Source: Defluviitaleaceae bacterium (lineage in GTDB: Bacteria > Bacillota > Clostridia > Lachnospirales > WQUN01). Taken from it: 6,076 nt of DNA. The position numbers and the translations under genes are program-made. How positions within the stretch are numbered: position 1 is the stretch's first letter; every line of letters starts with the position of its first letter. Below are positions 1 to 6,068 of the stretch, piece after piece. The notes below the pieces were generated by a model. It saw only the letters and a list, made by a program, of their open reading frames with translations. It did not search any database and was not told the DNA's origin. Where the stretch lies: the NCBI GenBank assembly GCA_009783395.1, contig WRHA01000286.1:1-6076 (forward strand). Reading direction: 5' to 3'.

Positions 1-1340
1 AAACCAAAAACGAAGCTGAAAAAGACGCGAAAGAGCGCAGAAACGAGTTGCAGCGTTTGGAAAAACGCTTGTTGCAAAAAGAAGAAGTGTTAGACCGGAA
101 AATCGAAAAGCAAAGTGAGAAAGAAGAGGAAGTAAAGAAGAAGGCAGAAAAACTCGAGGCACAGCAATCAATTGTAGCAAACGCCCTCGAAAACCAACAC
201 CGAGAACTGGAAAAAATCGCGGGAATGTCACGCGACGAAGCAAAGCAAGAACTGAAAAATGCAATAGAAGAAGAAACACGGTTCGAATCCGCAAAAATGA
301 TACGCGAAATCGAGCTTAAAGCAAAATCCGAAGCAGACAAGAAAGCCAAGGAAATACTGGCGACGGCGATACAGCGTTGCTCGGTAGACCACGTTGCGGA
401 GACGACGGTTTCCGTAGTAAATCTGCCTGGCGACGAAATGAAAGGGCGCATAATCGGGCGCGAAGGGCGCAACATACGCGCACTCGAATCCCTAACGGGC
501 ATAGATTTAATAATCGACGACACACCCGAAGCGGTAATTCTCTCCGGGTTTGATCCCATGCGCCGCGAAATCGCCAGAATAGCCCTCGAAAAGCTCGTTC
601 TCGACGGACGCATTCACCCGACTCGCATCGAGGAAATGGTGGAAAAAGCGCGGCGCGAGGTCGAGATTCAAATCAAGGAAGAAGGCGAAGCCGCAACGTT
701 CGAAACCGGTGTTCATGGCATTCATCCCGAGCTAACGCGCCTTTTGGGCAAAATGAAATTCCGCACAAGTTACGGCCAAAACGTGCTGAAGCACTCCATT
801 GAAGTGGCCTATTTATGCGGGCTCGTCGCGGGCGAGCTTGGCGCAGACATCGCGCTTGCAAAACGCGCCGGTCTCCTGCACGACATAGGCAAAGCCGTCG
901 ACCACGAACAAGAAGGCTCGCACATTTCAATCGGCGCGGCCTTGTGCAAAAAATATAAAGAGTCCGACCTGATAATAAACGCCGTAGAAGCCCATCACGG
1001 CGACGTCGAACCCACCAATATTATTTCAATAATTACACAAATCGCCGATGCTATTTCCGGCTCGCGCCCCGGTGCGCGCCGCGAAACCCTCGAGGCGTAC
1101 ATCAAGCGTCTGCAAAACCTTGAAGCAATCGCAGACGCCGAAGAAGGCGTGGAAAAATCCTTCGCAATCCAGGCCGGCCGCGAACTTCGCATCGTAGTAT
1201 TCCCCGACGTGGTAGGCGACGACCGACTAACGATCCTCGCCCGAAAAGTCGCCAAGCGCATCGAAGAAGAGCTTGAATACCCCGGTCAAATAAAAGTAAG
1301 CCTAATCCGAGAAACCCGCGCCATAGAATACGCAAAATAG
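1..1340 (+). CDS. rny: Ribonuclease Y, 5'-truncated by window edge
   Basis: Endoribonuclease that starts mRNA decay, normally tethered to the inner face of the membrane. The frame is open to the left edge, with the first whole codon at base 3, so 445 residues are visible. The TTG at 48 is an internal Leu codon, not the start. Residues 1 to about 105 are a charged Lys/Glu-rich coiled coil. The KH RNA-binding domain follows, with its loop [10 protein letters not shown] at residues 148-157. The HD hydrolase domain has His264, the His-Asp pair at 293-294 (LLHDIGK), HHGD at 331-334 and Asp349, so the metal-binding residues look intact. Compared with the roughly 520-residue Bacillus enzyme, about 75 residues are missing, including the N-terminal transmembrane helix, which must lie upstream of the window. 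It ends with TAG, and no convincing terminator follows. Identification is very secure. Confidence 0.97.
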   Translation, partial: TKNEAEKDAKERRNELQRLEKRLLQKEEVLDRKIEKQSEKEEEVKKKAEKLEAQQSIVANALENQHRELEKIAGMSRDEAKQELKNAIEEETRFESAKMIREIELKAKSEADKKAKEILATAIQRCSVDHVAETTVSVVNLPGDEMKGRIIGREGRNIRALESLTGIDLIIDDTPEAVILSGFDPMRREIARIALEKLVLDGRIHPTRIEEMVEKARREVEIQIKEEGEAATFETGVHGIHPELTRLLGKMKFRTSYGQNVLKHSIEVAYLCGLVAGELGADIALAKRAGLLHDIGKAVDHEQEGSHISIGAALCKKYKESDLIINAVEAHHGDVEPTNIISIITQIADAISGSRPGARRETLEAYIKRLQNLEAIADAEEGVEKSFAIQAGRELRIVVFPDVVGDDRLTILARKVAKRIEEELEYPGQIKVSLIRETRAIEYAK

Positions 1341-1358
1341 CGCGGCGCGCGCAGTGGA

Positions 1359-1378
1359 CACCGGGGGGCACCGGGGAC
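1359..1378. repeat. GC-rich 10-bp direct repeat (CACCGGGG core)
   Basis: The 8-mer CACCGGGG occurs at 1359-1366 and again at 1369-1376, a 10-bp period, starting 18 bases after the rny stop. Only a 4-bp CCGG self-pairing is possible and no T-run follows, so it does not look like an intrinsic terminator. Function is unknown; it may be one copy of a short dispersed intergenic repeat. Confidence 0.5.
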
Positions 1379-1405
1379 GCCCACGAATTGTTTGAGTGTT
1401 CGTCT

Positions 1406-1429
1406 CGAAGCCGAATACGAAGCCGGATA
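1406..1429. repeat. 12-bp tandem repeat, two copies
   Basis: CGAAGCCGAATA (1406-1417) is followed directly by CGAAGCCGGATA (1418-1429), 11 of 12 bases identical. It lies in the rny-rplM spacer, about 20 bases upstream of the rplM promoter -35 box. The CGAAG core and the 12-bp period are the same as in the repeat at the end of rplM (1983-2018). Confidence 0.7.
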
Positions 1430-1450
1430 CGCTTGTTTGATATTTTTTTC

Positions 1451-1479
1451 TTGACAATTCAATTGAAATATTTTACTAT
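1451..1479 (+). promoter_or_regulatory. Sigma-70/SigA-type promoter for rplM-rpsI
   Basis: A perfect -35 box TTGACA at 1451-1456 and a -10 box TACTAT at 1474-1479 are separated by the ideal 17 bp. A T-rich stretch (T7 at 1443-1449) directly upstream of the -35 box could act like an UP element. The predicted transcription start is about 1485-1487, giving a leader of about 77 bases before rplM. This agrees with the strong expression expected of ribosomal protein genes. Confidence 0.85.
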
Positions 1480-1485
1480 CATTGC

Positions 1486-1505
1486 ATCTTAGCCCCGATT
1501 AAGAT
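1486..1505 (+). promoter_or_regulatory. Possible 5'-leader hairpin of rplM mRNA
   Basis: ATCTTAG (1486-1492) can pair with TTAAGAT (1499-1505) around the loop CCCCGA: six Watson-Crick pairs and one G-U, placed at the predicted 5' end of the transcript. A second ATCTT at 1518-1522 can compete for the same TTAAGAT arm. Ribosomal protein leaders, including a known L13 leader in Bacillota, often bind their own product, but I could not match this one to a known family. A 5'-end stabilising stem is a simpler explanation. Confidence 0.35.
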
Positions 1506-1562
1506 TATTTTGTATGGATCTTTGATGTAATATGTAAAACTGCTATGAAATGAGGTAATGAA

Positions 1563-1994
1563 ATGCGCACTACCCACATTACAAAACCCCATGAGGTTAC
1601 GCGAAAATGGTTCGTAATCGATGCCGAAGGCAAAAATCTGGGGCGTCTCTCCACGCAAATCGCACACATTTTACGGGGGAAGCATAAACCCACTTTCAGC
1701 CCCTCCGTAGACACCGGCGATCACGTGATAGTCGTTAACGCGGACAAAATTGTTGTAACCGGTCGCAAAATGGACCAAAAAACCTATGTAAGAAATTCCG
1801 GCTACATCGGCGCAAGAAAAGAGACCAAACTCAAGGACATGCTTAGCAAGAAGCCCGAGTTTGTACTTTGGCACGCCGTTAAAGGAATGCTTCCGAAAAA
1901 CAATCTCGGTCGCAAAATGTTCGGAAAATTTCACGTTTATGCAGGTTCCGAGCATAATCATCAAGCGCAAAAGCCCGAGGTCCTCGAAGTGTAA
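1563..1994 (+). CDS. rplM: 50S ribosomal protein L13
   Basis: Structural protein of the large ribosomal subunit that binds 23S rRNA early in assembly. The product is 143 residues, close to the 142-147 usual for the family. It has the N-terminal [16 protein letters not shown] block (residues 16-31), the central [12 protein letters not shown] block and the signature region from VKGMLPKN through the C-terminal HNHQAQKP. The ATG start is supported by a Shine-Dalgarno site GAGGT at 1552-1556, six bases away. The gene heads the conserved rplM-rpsI pair behind its own strong promoter. In many Bacillota the pair follows truA and the ECF transporter genes; here rny lies directly upstream. The last codons and the stop lie inside a 12-bp tandem repeat that supplies two further in-frame stops. 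Confidence 0.98.
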   Translation: MRTTHITKPHEVTRKWFVIDAEGKNLGRLSTQIAHILRGKHKPTFSPSVDTGDHVIVVNADKIVVTGRKMDQKTYVRNSGYIGARKETKLKDMLSKKPEFVLWHAVKGMLPKNNLGRKMFGKFHVYAGSEHNHQAQKPEVLEV

Positions 1995-2018
1995 TTCGAA
2001 GTGTGATTCGAAGTGTAG
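1983..2018 (+). repeat. Three-copy 12-bp tandem repeat spanning the rplM stop
   Basis: Three contiguous units: CTCGAAGTGTAA (1983-1994), TTCGAAGTGTGA (1995-2006) and TTCGAAGTGTAG (2007-2018). Because the period is a multiple of three, each unit reads Leu/Phe-Glu-Val-stop in the rplM frame, with the stop being TAA, then TGA, then TAG. The first unit contains the real C-terminus of L13. The array looks like local tandem duplication of the gene end followed by point changes in the stop codons. Confidence 0.9.
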
Positions 2019-2066
2019 TTTTCGCAAGACCCGGAAATCTTCAATGTTAAATAAAGGAGTAAGCTT

Positions 2067-2459
2067 ATGGCTGCAGTTTCTTATTATGGCACGGGCAGAA
2101 GAAAAAGCGCGGTTGCACGCGTATATCTCGCCCCCGGCAAAGGCAAAATTATAATAAACAAGCGCGAAATAGACGATTATTTCGGACTTGACACACTAAA
2201 ACTCATTGTGCGCCAGCCGCTTGAACTTACGGGAACAACGGCGAAATTTGACATAAAAGTCAATGTTTTCGGCGGCGGATACACAGGGCAAGCAGGTGCG
2301 ATTCGTCACGGAATATCCCGCGCACTGCTAATCGCGGACGAGGATTTTCGCGCCGCGCTTAAAAAAGCAGGATTCTTAACCCGCGACCCGCGCATGAAAG
2401 AGCGCAAAAAGTACGGACTCAAAGGCGCAAGGCGTGCGCCTCAGTTCTCGAAACGCTAA
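2067..2459 (+). CDS. rpsI: 30S ribosomal protein S9
   Basis: Small-subunit protein whose C-terminal tail reaches the P-site tRNA. The 130-residue product has the usual family length. It shows the N-terminal [16 protein letters not shown] motif (residues 6-21), the central [19 protein letters not shown] block, the [16 protein letters not shown] region, and the conserved basic tail ending in Ser-Lys-Arg. The start is set by a strong Shine-Dalgarno site AAAGGAG (2053-2059), seven bases before the ATG. It follows rplM after 72 bases with no terminator or promoter visible between them, so the two are very likely co-transcribed. A terminator-like hairpin begins 41 bases after its stop. Confidence 0.98.
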   Translation: MAAVSYYGTGRRKSAVARVYLAPGKGKIIINKREIDDYFGLDTLKLIVRQPLELTGTTAKFDIKVNVFGGGYTGQAGAIRHGISRALLIADEDFRAALKKAGFLTRDPRMKERKKYGLKGARRAPQFSKR

Positions 2460-2463
2460 CCCC

Positions 2464-2483
2464 CCTCGCGTGCAAACACGAGG
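2464..2483 (+). other. Small imperfect hairpin after rpsI
   Basis: CCTC (2464-2467) plus GTG (2470-2472) can pair with CAC (2477-2479) plus GAGG (2480-2483), leaving a CAAA loop and a two-base bulge. The 8-mer CCCCCTCG at 2461-2468 is repeated at 2493-2500, so GAGG could instead pair downstream. Function is unknown; the structure is weak and may be chance. Confidence 0.3.
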
Positions 2484-2500
2484 TCATAAATCCCCCCTCG

Positions 2501-2529
2501 AAAACCCCCGGTTTCCCACCGGGGGTTTT
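2501..2529 (+). terminator. Terminator-like hairpin abutting the ispE start
   Basis: AAAACCCCCGGT (2501-2512) and ACCGGGGGTTTT (2518-2529) form a perfect 12-bp stem with a TTCCC loop. The stem is very GC-rich at its core and ends in a four-base T-run, as in an intrinsic terminator for rplM-rpsI. The T-run is short and is followed at once by the ispE GTG codon at 2530, so termination may be partial. The GGGGG in the 3' arm (2521-2525) is also the only Shine-Dalgarno-like sequence at usable distance from that GTG, so the stem would hide it. The A-run on the other side means the structure could work in both directions. Confidence 0.75.
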
Positions 2530-3381
2530 GTGAAAATACGGGCATATGCAAAAATCAACCTGTTTTTGGATGTTCTCGCGAAGCGAAGCGACGGTTATCA
2601 TGATATTTTCTCCGTTATGCAAAGCGTAAGCCTGCACGACGAGCTGGTTATTTCAAAAACAGCGCGAGGCGTACACCTAAAATGCAGCGACCTTACCCTC
2701 CCAACGGACGGGAGAAACCTCGTCGTGAAAGCCGCAGACGCGCTTGTTCGCGAATGCGACATCCGCGAGGGAATCGACATTGTTCTGACTAAGCGAATTC
2801 CTGCCGGTGCCGGGCTTGCGGGCGGAAGCAGCAATTGCGCCGCGGCTCTCGCGGGGATAAATGAGCTGTTTAATTTACAAATTCCGCACGAGCGTCTTTT
2901 GAAAATCGCAAAGACGCTTGGTGCGGATGTACCGTTTTGCTTGGTAGGCGGCACGGCAACAGTTGAGGGGATCGGCGAAAAAATTACGCCGACAGAGCCG
3001 CATCCGCCATGTTATATCGTAATCGCCATACCCGAAATCCACGTTTCCACTCCCGAAACCTTCGCCCGGCTTAATGCAAAAAATTTTAATAACGCGCAAG
3101 CACGCGAAAAATTTTTAGACGCTTGCGACAAAAAAATCGTTTCGCAAATTGCAAAATCACTGTACAATGTTTTTACGCCGATTACCGCTACGCACTTCCC
3201 TGAAATTTCCGATTTAATCTTGCGGTTTCAATCACTTGGTGCGGAGGGAGCCGAAATGAGCGGCACGGGCTCCGCTGTTTTTGCATATTTCGCCGACGAA
3301 ACATCCGCCAAAGCGGCGGTACGCTCCATAAATTGCAGGGCATTCCTTTGTTCTCCCATTCAAAGAAAGGACTCGCCATGA
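2530..3381 (+). CDS. ispE: 4-diphosphocytidyl-2-C-methyl-D-erythritol kinase
   Basis: Cytoplasmic GHMP-family kinase that phosphorylates the 2-hydroxyl of CDP-methylerythritol with ATP, in the non-mevalonate (MEP) route to IPP and DMAPP. From GTG 2530 the product is 283 residues, the usual family length. It begins with the typical AYAKINLFLDV segment (Lys8), then RSDGYH (residues 19-24), the ATP-binding loop PAGAGLAGGSSN (91-102), GADVPF with the likely catalytic Asp133, and the C-terminal GHMP motif MSGTGSAVF (243-251). An upstream in-frame GTG at 2434 would add 32 residues unlike the family, overlap rpsI and span the hairpin, so 2530 is preferred. No clear promoter was found in the spacer, and expression may depend on read-through from rplM-rpsI. 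The stop overlaps the next gene's start (ATGA), implying translational coupling. Confidence 0.94.
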   Translation: MKIRAYAKINLFLDVLAKRSDGYHDIFSVMQSVSLHDELVISKTARGVHLKCSDLTLPTDGRNLVVKAADALVRECDIREGIDIVLTKRIPAGAGLAGGSSNCAAALAGINELFNLQIPHERLLKIAKTLGADVPFCLVGGTATVEGIGEKITPTEPHPPCYIVIAIPEIHVSTPETFARLNAKNFNNAQAREKFLDACDKKIVSQIAKSLYNVFTPITATHFPEISDLILRFQSLGAEGAEMSGTGSAVFAYFADETSAKAAVRSINCRAFLCSPIQRKDSP

Positions 3382-4757
3382 AAAAAATAATCGTAATTAT
3401 GCTGTCCGCAGTTTTATTGATTTCACATGCTGTGCCCGCACTTGCGCAAACGCAGACATTTCGCGACGTGCCTGCGTCACATTTCGCCTTCGACGCAATA
3501 AACTGGGTTTCAGACCCGGAAAACGGCTCGTTTATGGTCGGCGATGCGGGAAATAATTTTCACCCCGGGCGGCGTATAAATAAATTCGAAGCGGCGCAAA
3601 TTTACGCTGTCGCAGCGGGATTTCGCCATGTAACGCACGGCTTGCCTGAAAGCGACCGTGCGCTTTTTGCGCGTTCTTTTGAAACGTGGCTTCCCTTTTT
3701 GGACGAGATGGCGGCGGAATATTCGAGCTGGAGCCGCACCGTTGACAGGGAAATCGCGTTTTTGTTATATCGCGAAATAATAACCACCGACGACGTTCGT
3801 GGCTTTGTGACACGCGTCGACACAACAGAACAGCGACCTTATATTACGCGCCAGCAAGCCGTGGCTTGGATTGTGCGTCTTGTGGATGAAAGCGAGGCGG
3901 CGCAGGAATTTTCATTGCCCCCGCCGGAGCCTTTCCGAGACGACGCGCAAATTTCACACGCGTTTCGACGCTATGTATACCATGCGCGTGATCTCGGCAT
4001 AATTCAAGGCGCGGGCGGCTACATGAACCCCGTCGCACATTTCACACGTGCGGAAATGGCCGTCGTTTTCAACAACGCCCTCGCGGAAGAAGAACCCGAA
4101 GCCGCCGACATCGGCGTAACAACAACCGTTTCCGGCACAATCACGAGCGTTCACCTCGACTCACGCGTGGGCATAGAATCCGCAATCGGCACAGAAATTT
4201 TCCCCGTTGCACAAAATGCCGTTGTAACGATTGATAACACACAGCGGCCGGTTCCATTCCTGCGCGAAGGCATGACGGTTGCCGCACTTGTTGACGCGCG
4301 GGGGTACATTGTTAGCCTCTCGGCGCATTCAATCGCCGAGCGCGAACGCGTAATCCAAGGCGTTATCACGGACTTCGCCGAATATCCCGATCCCATTCTT
4401 ACAATAGAAAGCCAAGGCGGCGACAGCTTCGAACTGCGAATTCTCTCCGAAACCCAATTTTCACGCAACGACGCACGGCTTACAAATCTCCATGAGCTTC
4501 GCATCGGCGACGCAGTAACCGTCGAAACATACAACGATACAATCACCCGCGCCGCCGCTCTCGGCACATTTGGCACAGCGGAAGGTCGCTTGAGCGAAAT
4601 TCGTATAACCGAACGCTTTAGCGAAATTACACTCCGTCTCGAGGATGGCTACGCCTCCTACTTTATACGCCCCGACGTTTTCGACGTTTACGAACTCCGC
4701 ATTGGAATGCTGCTTTCCGCAAACTTGGAGAGTCGCGAAGTTTTAGATATAAGATAA
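3378..4757 (+). CDS. Exported SLH-domain protein with beta-repeat tail
   Basis: Predicted cell-surface protein of 459 residues, tethered non-covalently to secondary cell-wall polymer by SLH domains. The ATG at 3378 overlaps the ispE stop and has AAAGG at 3366-3370, seven bases upstream. Residues 1-23 form a signal peptide (MKK, hydrophobic core, likely cleavage after ALA). SLH1 is about residues 28-82 (FRDVPASHFAFDAI, then GDAGNNFHPGRRINKFEAA). SLH2, about 105-170, is poorly conserved (YITRQQAVAWI). SLH3 is about 185-235, with a canonical FTRAEMAVVF. The TRAE-type motif is altered in SLH1 and SLH2. Residues 251-459 form three related beta-rich repeats of about 60-70 residues (251-316, 326-395, 400-459), each with an early Gly-x-Ile/Leu strand and the first two or three ending near LR-E/I-G-M/D. 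No catalytic motif is seen. The specific role is unknown; a structural or scaffold role is an inference. Confidence 0.88.
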   Translation: MKKIIVIMLSAVLLISHAVPALAQTQTFRDVPASHFAFDAINWVSDPENGSFMVGDAGNNFHPGRRINKFEAAQIYAVAAGFRHVTHGLPESDRALFARSFETWLPFLDEMAAEYSSWSRTVDREIAFLLYREIITTDDVRGFVTRVDTTEQRPYITRQQAVAWIVRLVDESEAAQEFSLPPPEPFRDDAQISHAFRRYVYHARDLGIIQGAGGYMNPVAHFTRAEMAVVFNNALAEEEPEAADIGVTTTVSGTITSVHLDSRVGIESAIGTEIFPVAQNAVVTIDNTQRPVPFLREGMTVAALVDARGYIVSLSAHSIAERERVIQGVITDFAEYPDPILTIESQGGDSFELRILSETQFSRNDARLTNLHELRIGDAVTVETYNDTITRAAALGTFGTAEGRLSEIRITERFSEITLRLEDGYASYFIRPDVFDVYELRIGMLLSANLESREVLDIR

Positions 4758-4779
4758 ATTCTGAAAAGGGTGGTGCTAC

Positions 4780-6054
4780 ATGGCGAAAGAAACAAAAAAA
4801 TCGTTTGCATCACTGCCGAAACCCATAGACTTATCTGCACCTGATGCGCCCGAAGGGAAAAAAAAAGGACGTCGATCTGCACCTGATTCGGCGCCTGTTG
4901 CTGTACCGCGAGATAATCCCGAACCGCGCAGGGTGCCGATTCCGCCACCGCCTCCGCCGCTAAGGCCGGGCGATTTTCCAAAAAAACGCAGACCCCAACG
5001 GCCCGGACCTATGCCGCCACAGCCCAAAGGAAGGCGCAAGAACAATATGCTCCGCCGGATCACTCGCATTCGTATTAACCCGCTAATTCTTAATGTTGTG
5101 GGATGGAGTGTCGCGGGGATTGTTATTATCGCGCTTTCGATTTGGTTTGTGCGGGGCTTGCTTGTTGACAACGCGTTTGCGGTTTATTTGGACGATGAAT
5201 TCATTGGATATATCGCGCTTATGGAAGATTTGACCTCCGAGGCGTTTCACGAAGAGGCTTTGCTTAGTTTGCAAGCGCAACGCGGAAACGTGCGCGTGCG
5301 GGTTGATCAGCGCGTTACGATTCAGGCCACCCGAACTGCCGCACGAAATCGCGAAGCACGCGGCGATATTATCGCTCGCATAACCCGCGAAGGATTTACG
5401 TTCGACATCGCGGCGTTTGCAATTTATGTAAACAACGAGCAACAAGCCCTGCTTCGCACGCAATCCGATTTGAACCACGTTGAGTTTATGCTTCAAGAGC
5501 CTTGGTGGAATGAAAATACAGTTTCTGCGGAATTTGTTGGAGGCTGGGAAATTCGAACGATGTATGTGTGTCCCGATGAAACTGAGTTTGATACGCCCGA
5601 CTCCGCTTATTTTCGCCTCGACCAAACCGTCGAGCAACTTTACACCTATACCATTATGCACGGCGATACTTTGGGCTCGATTGCCATTCAGTTCGGCACG
5701 CGTGTTGACGAAATTATGGGGCGAAACGATCTCACGACATCAAATATTTTTCCCGGGGAGACGCTTCAAATTTACACACAAATGCCGCTTCTTTCCGTTC
5801 GCACATTTGATGAAATTCATCGCGACGAACCGATCGAGGCACCCACCGATACGCGCCACAATGCAGATATGCCACGGGGCGTTCCAAATATAATTCAGCA
5901 GGGTCACTCCGGTTTGGCACGCGTTACCGAGCGCATCACACGCGTAAACGGAGTGGAACAATCACGCGAAACGCTCGAGGCCGAAACAATAATGGAGCCG
6001 CTTCCCCACATAATAGAAGAAGGAACAGCCGAGCCCGCCTCAGACCGACGATAG
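4780..6054 (+). CDS. Membrane-anchored LysM and G5 domain protein
   Basis: Predicted single-pass membrane protein of 424 residues facing the cell wall. Residues 1-103 are a cytosolic, Lys/Arg/Pro-rich tail with a run of six prolines (55-60). One transmembrane helix lies at about 104-125, with Arg-rich sequence before it, so the C-terminus should be outside. Residues 131-240 contain two segments of a kind often seen before LysM/G5 modules in Clostridia (FAVYLDDEFIGYI and FAIYVNNEQQALL). The LysM domain is about 289-332 (YTIMHGDTLGSIAIQFGTRV, NIFPGETLQIY) and binds peptidoglycan glycan strands. A G5 domain spans about 338-416 (QQGHSGLARVTERITRVNG, ending IIEEGT). Related proteins commonly carry a C-terminal M23 peptidase or similar; this one stops eight residues after the G5 domain. 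ATG 4780 has GGGTGG at 4768-4773. The 22-base gap after the SLH gene implies one operon. By eye its codons end in G/T more often than those of rny. Confidence 0.85.
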   Translation: MAKETKKSFASLPKPIDLSAPDAPEGKKKGRRSAPDSAPVAVPRDNPEPRRVPIPPPPPPLRPGDFPKKRRPQRPGPMPPQPKGRRKNNMLRRITRIRINPLILNVVGWSVAGIVIIALSIWFVRGLLVDNAFAVYLDDEFIGYIALMEDLTSEAFHEEALLSLQAQRGNVRVRVDQRVTIQATRTAARNREARGDIIARITREGFTFDIAAFAIYVNNEQQALLRTQSDLNHVEFMLQEPWWNENTVSAEFVGGWEIRTMYVCPDETEFDTPDSAYFRLDQTVEQLYTYTIMHGDTLGSIAIQFGTRVDEIMGRNDLTTSNIFPGETLQIYTQMPLLSVRTFDEIHRDEPIEAPTDTRHNADMPRGVPNIIQQGHSGLARVTERITRVNGVEQSRETLEAETIMEPLPHIIEEGTAEPASDRR

Positions 6055-6068
6055 GCACGGCACGGCAC
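6054..6068. repeat. GGCAC tandem repeat, three copies
   Basis: Three perfect copies of GGCAC run from the last base of the TAG stop of the LysM/G5 gene. The window ends eight bases later, so it is not possible to tell whether this is part of a larger repeat or a terminator. Confidence 0.5.

Noticed and set aside
48..1340. TTG at 48 as the start of the RNase Y gene
   Set aside because: The frame is open to the left edge, the coiled coil continues upstream of 48, and about 75 N-terminal residues including the membrane anchor are missing relative to the family.
1341..1450. Intrinsic terminator after rny
   Set aside because: Only a 4-bp AAGC/GCTT stem lies near the T7 run at 1443-1449, too weak to call; the T-run fits better as an upstream element of the rplM promoter.
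1983..2018. TGA at 2004 as a selenocysteine or recoded codon, or the repeats as a CRISPR array
   Set aside because: The TGA lies after the real TAA stop and is followed by TAG, so it is not read. The units are contiguous 12-mers without spacers, so this is not a CRISPR array.
1861..2154. Plus-strand open frame bridging rplM and rpsI
   Set aside because: It is out of frame with both genes; its Cys-Asn/Asp-Ser-Lys repeat is only the 12-bp DNA repeat read in another frame.
2434..2529. GTG at 2434 as the ispE start (315 residues)
   Set aside because: AAAGG at 2421-2425 is a possible ribosome site, but the extra 32 residues do not resemble IspE, overlap rpsI and run through the hairpin. An open frame of 32 codons is unremarkable.
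3333..3377. TTG at 3333 as the start of the SLH gene
   Set aside because: It would put 15 hydrophilic residues before a textbook signal peptide, deep inside ispE; ATG 3378 has a good ribosome site and the ATGA overlap.
4151..5661. Long reverse-strand open frames (4151-4576, 4776-5171, 5083-5661)
   Set aside because: They lie opposite well-supported SLH and LysM/G5 coding sequence, show no recognisable domain, and fit antisense shadows of codon-biased genes.
5480..5893. Plus-strand open frame inside the LysM/G5 gene
   Set aside because: It overlaps the LysM and G5 coding region in another frame and has no domain or ribosome site support.
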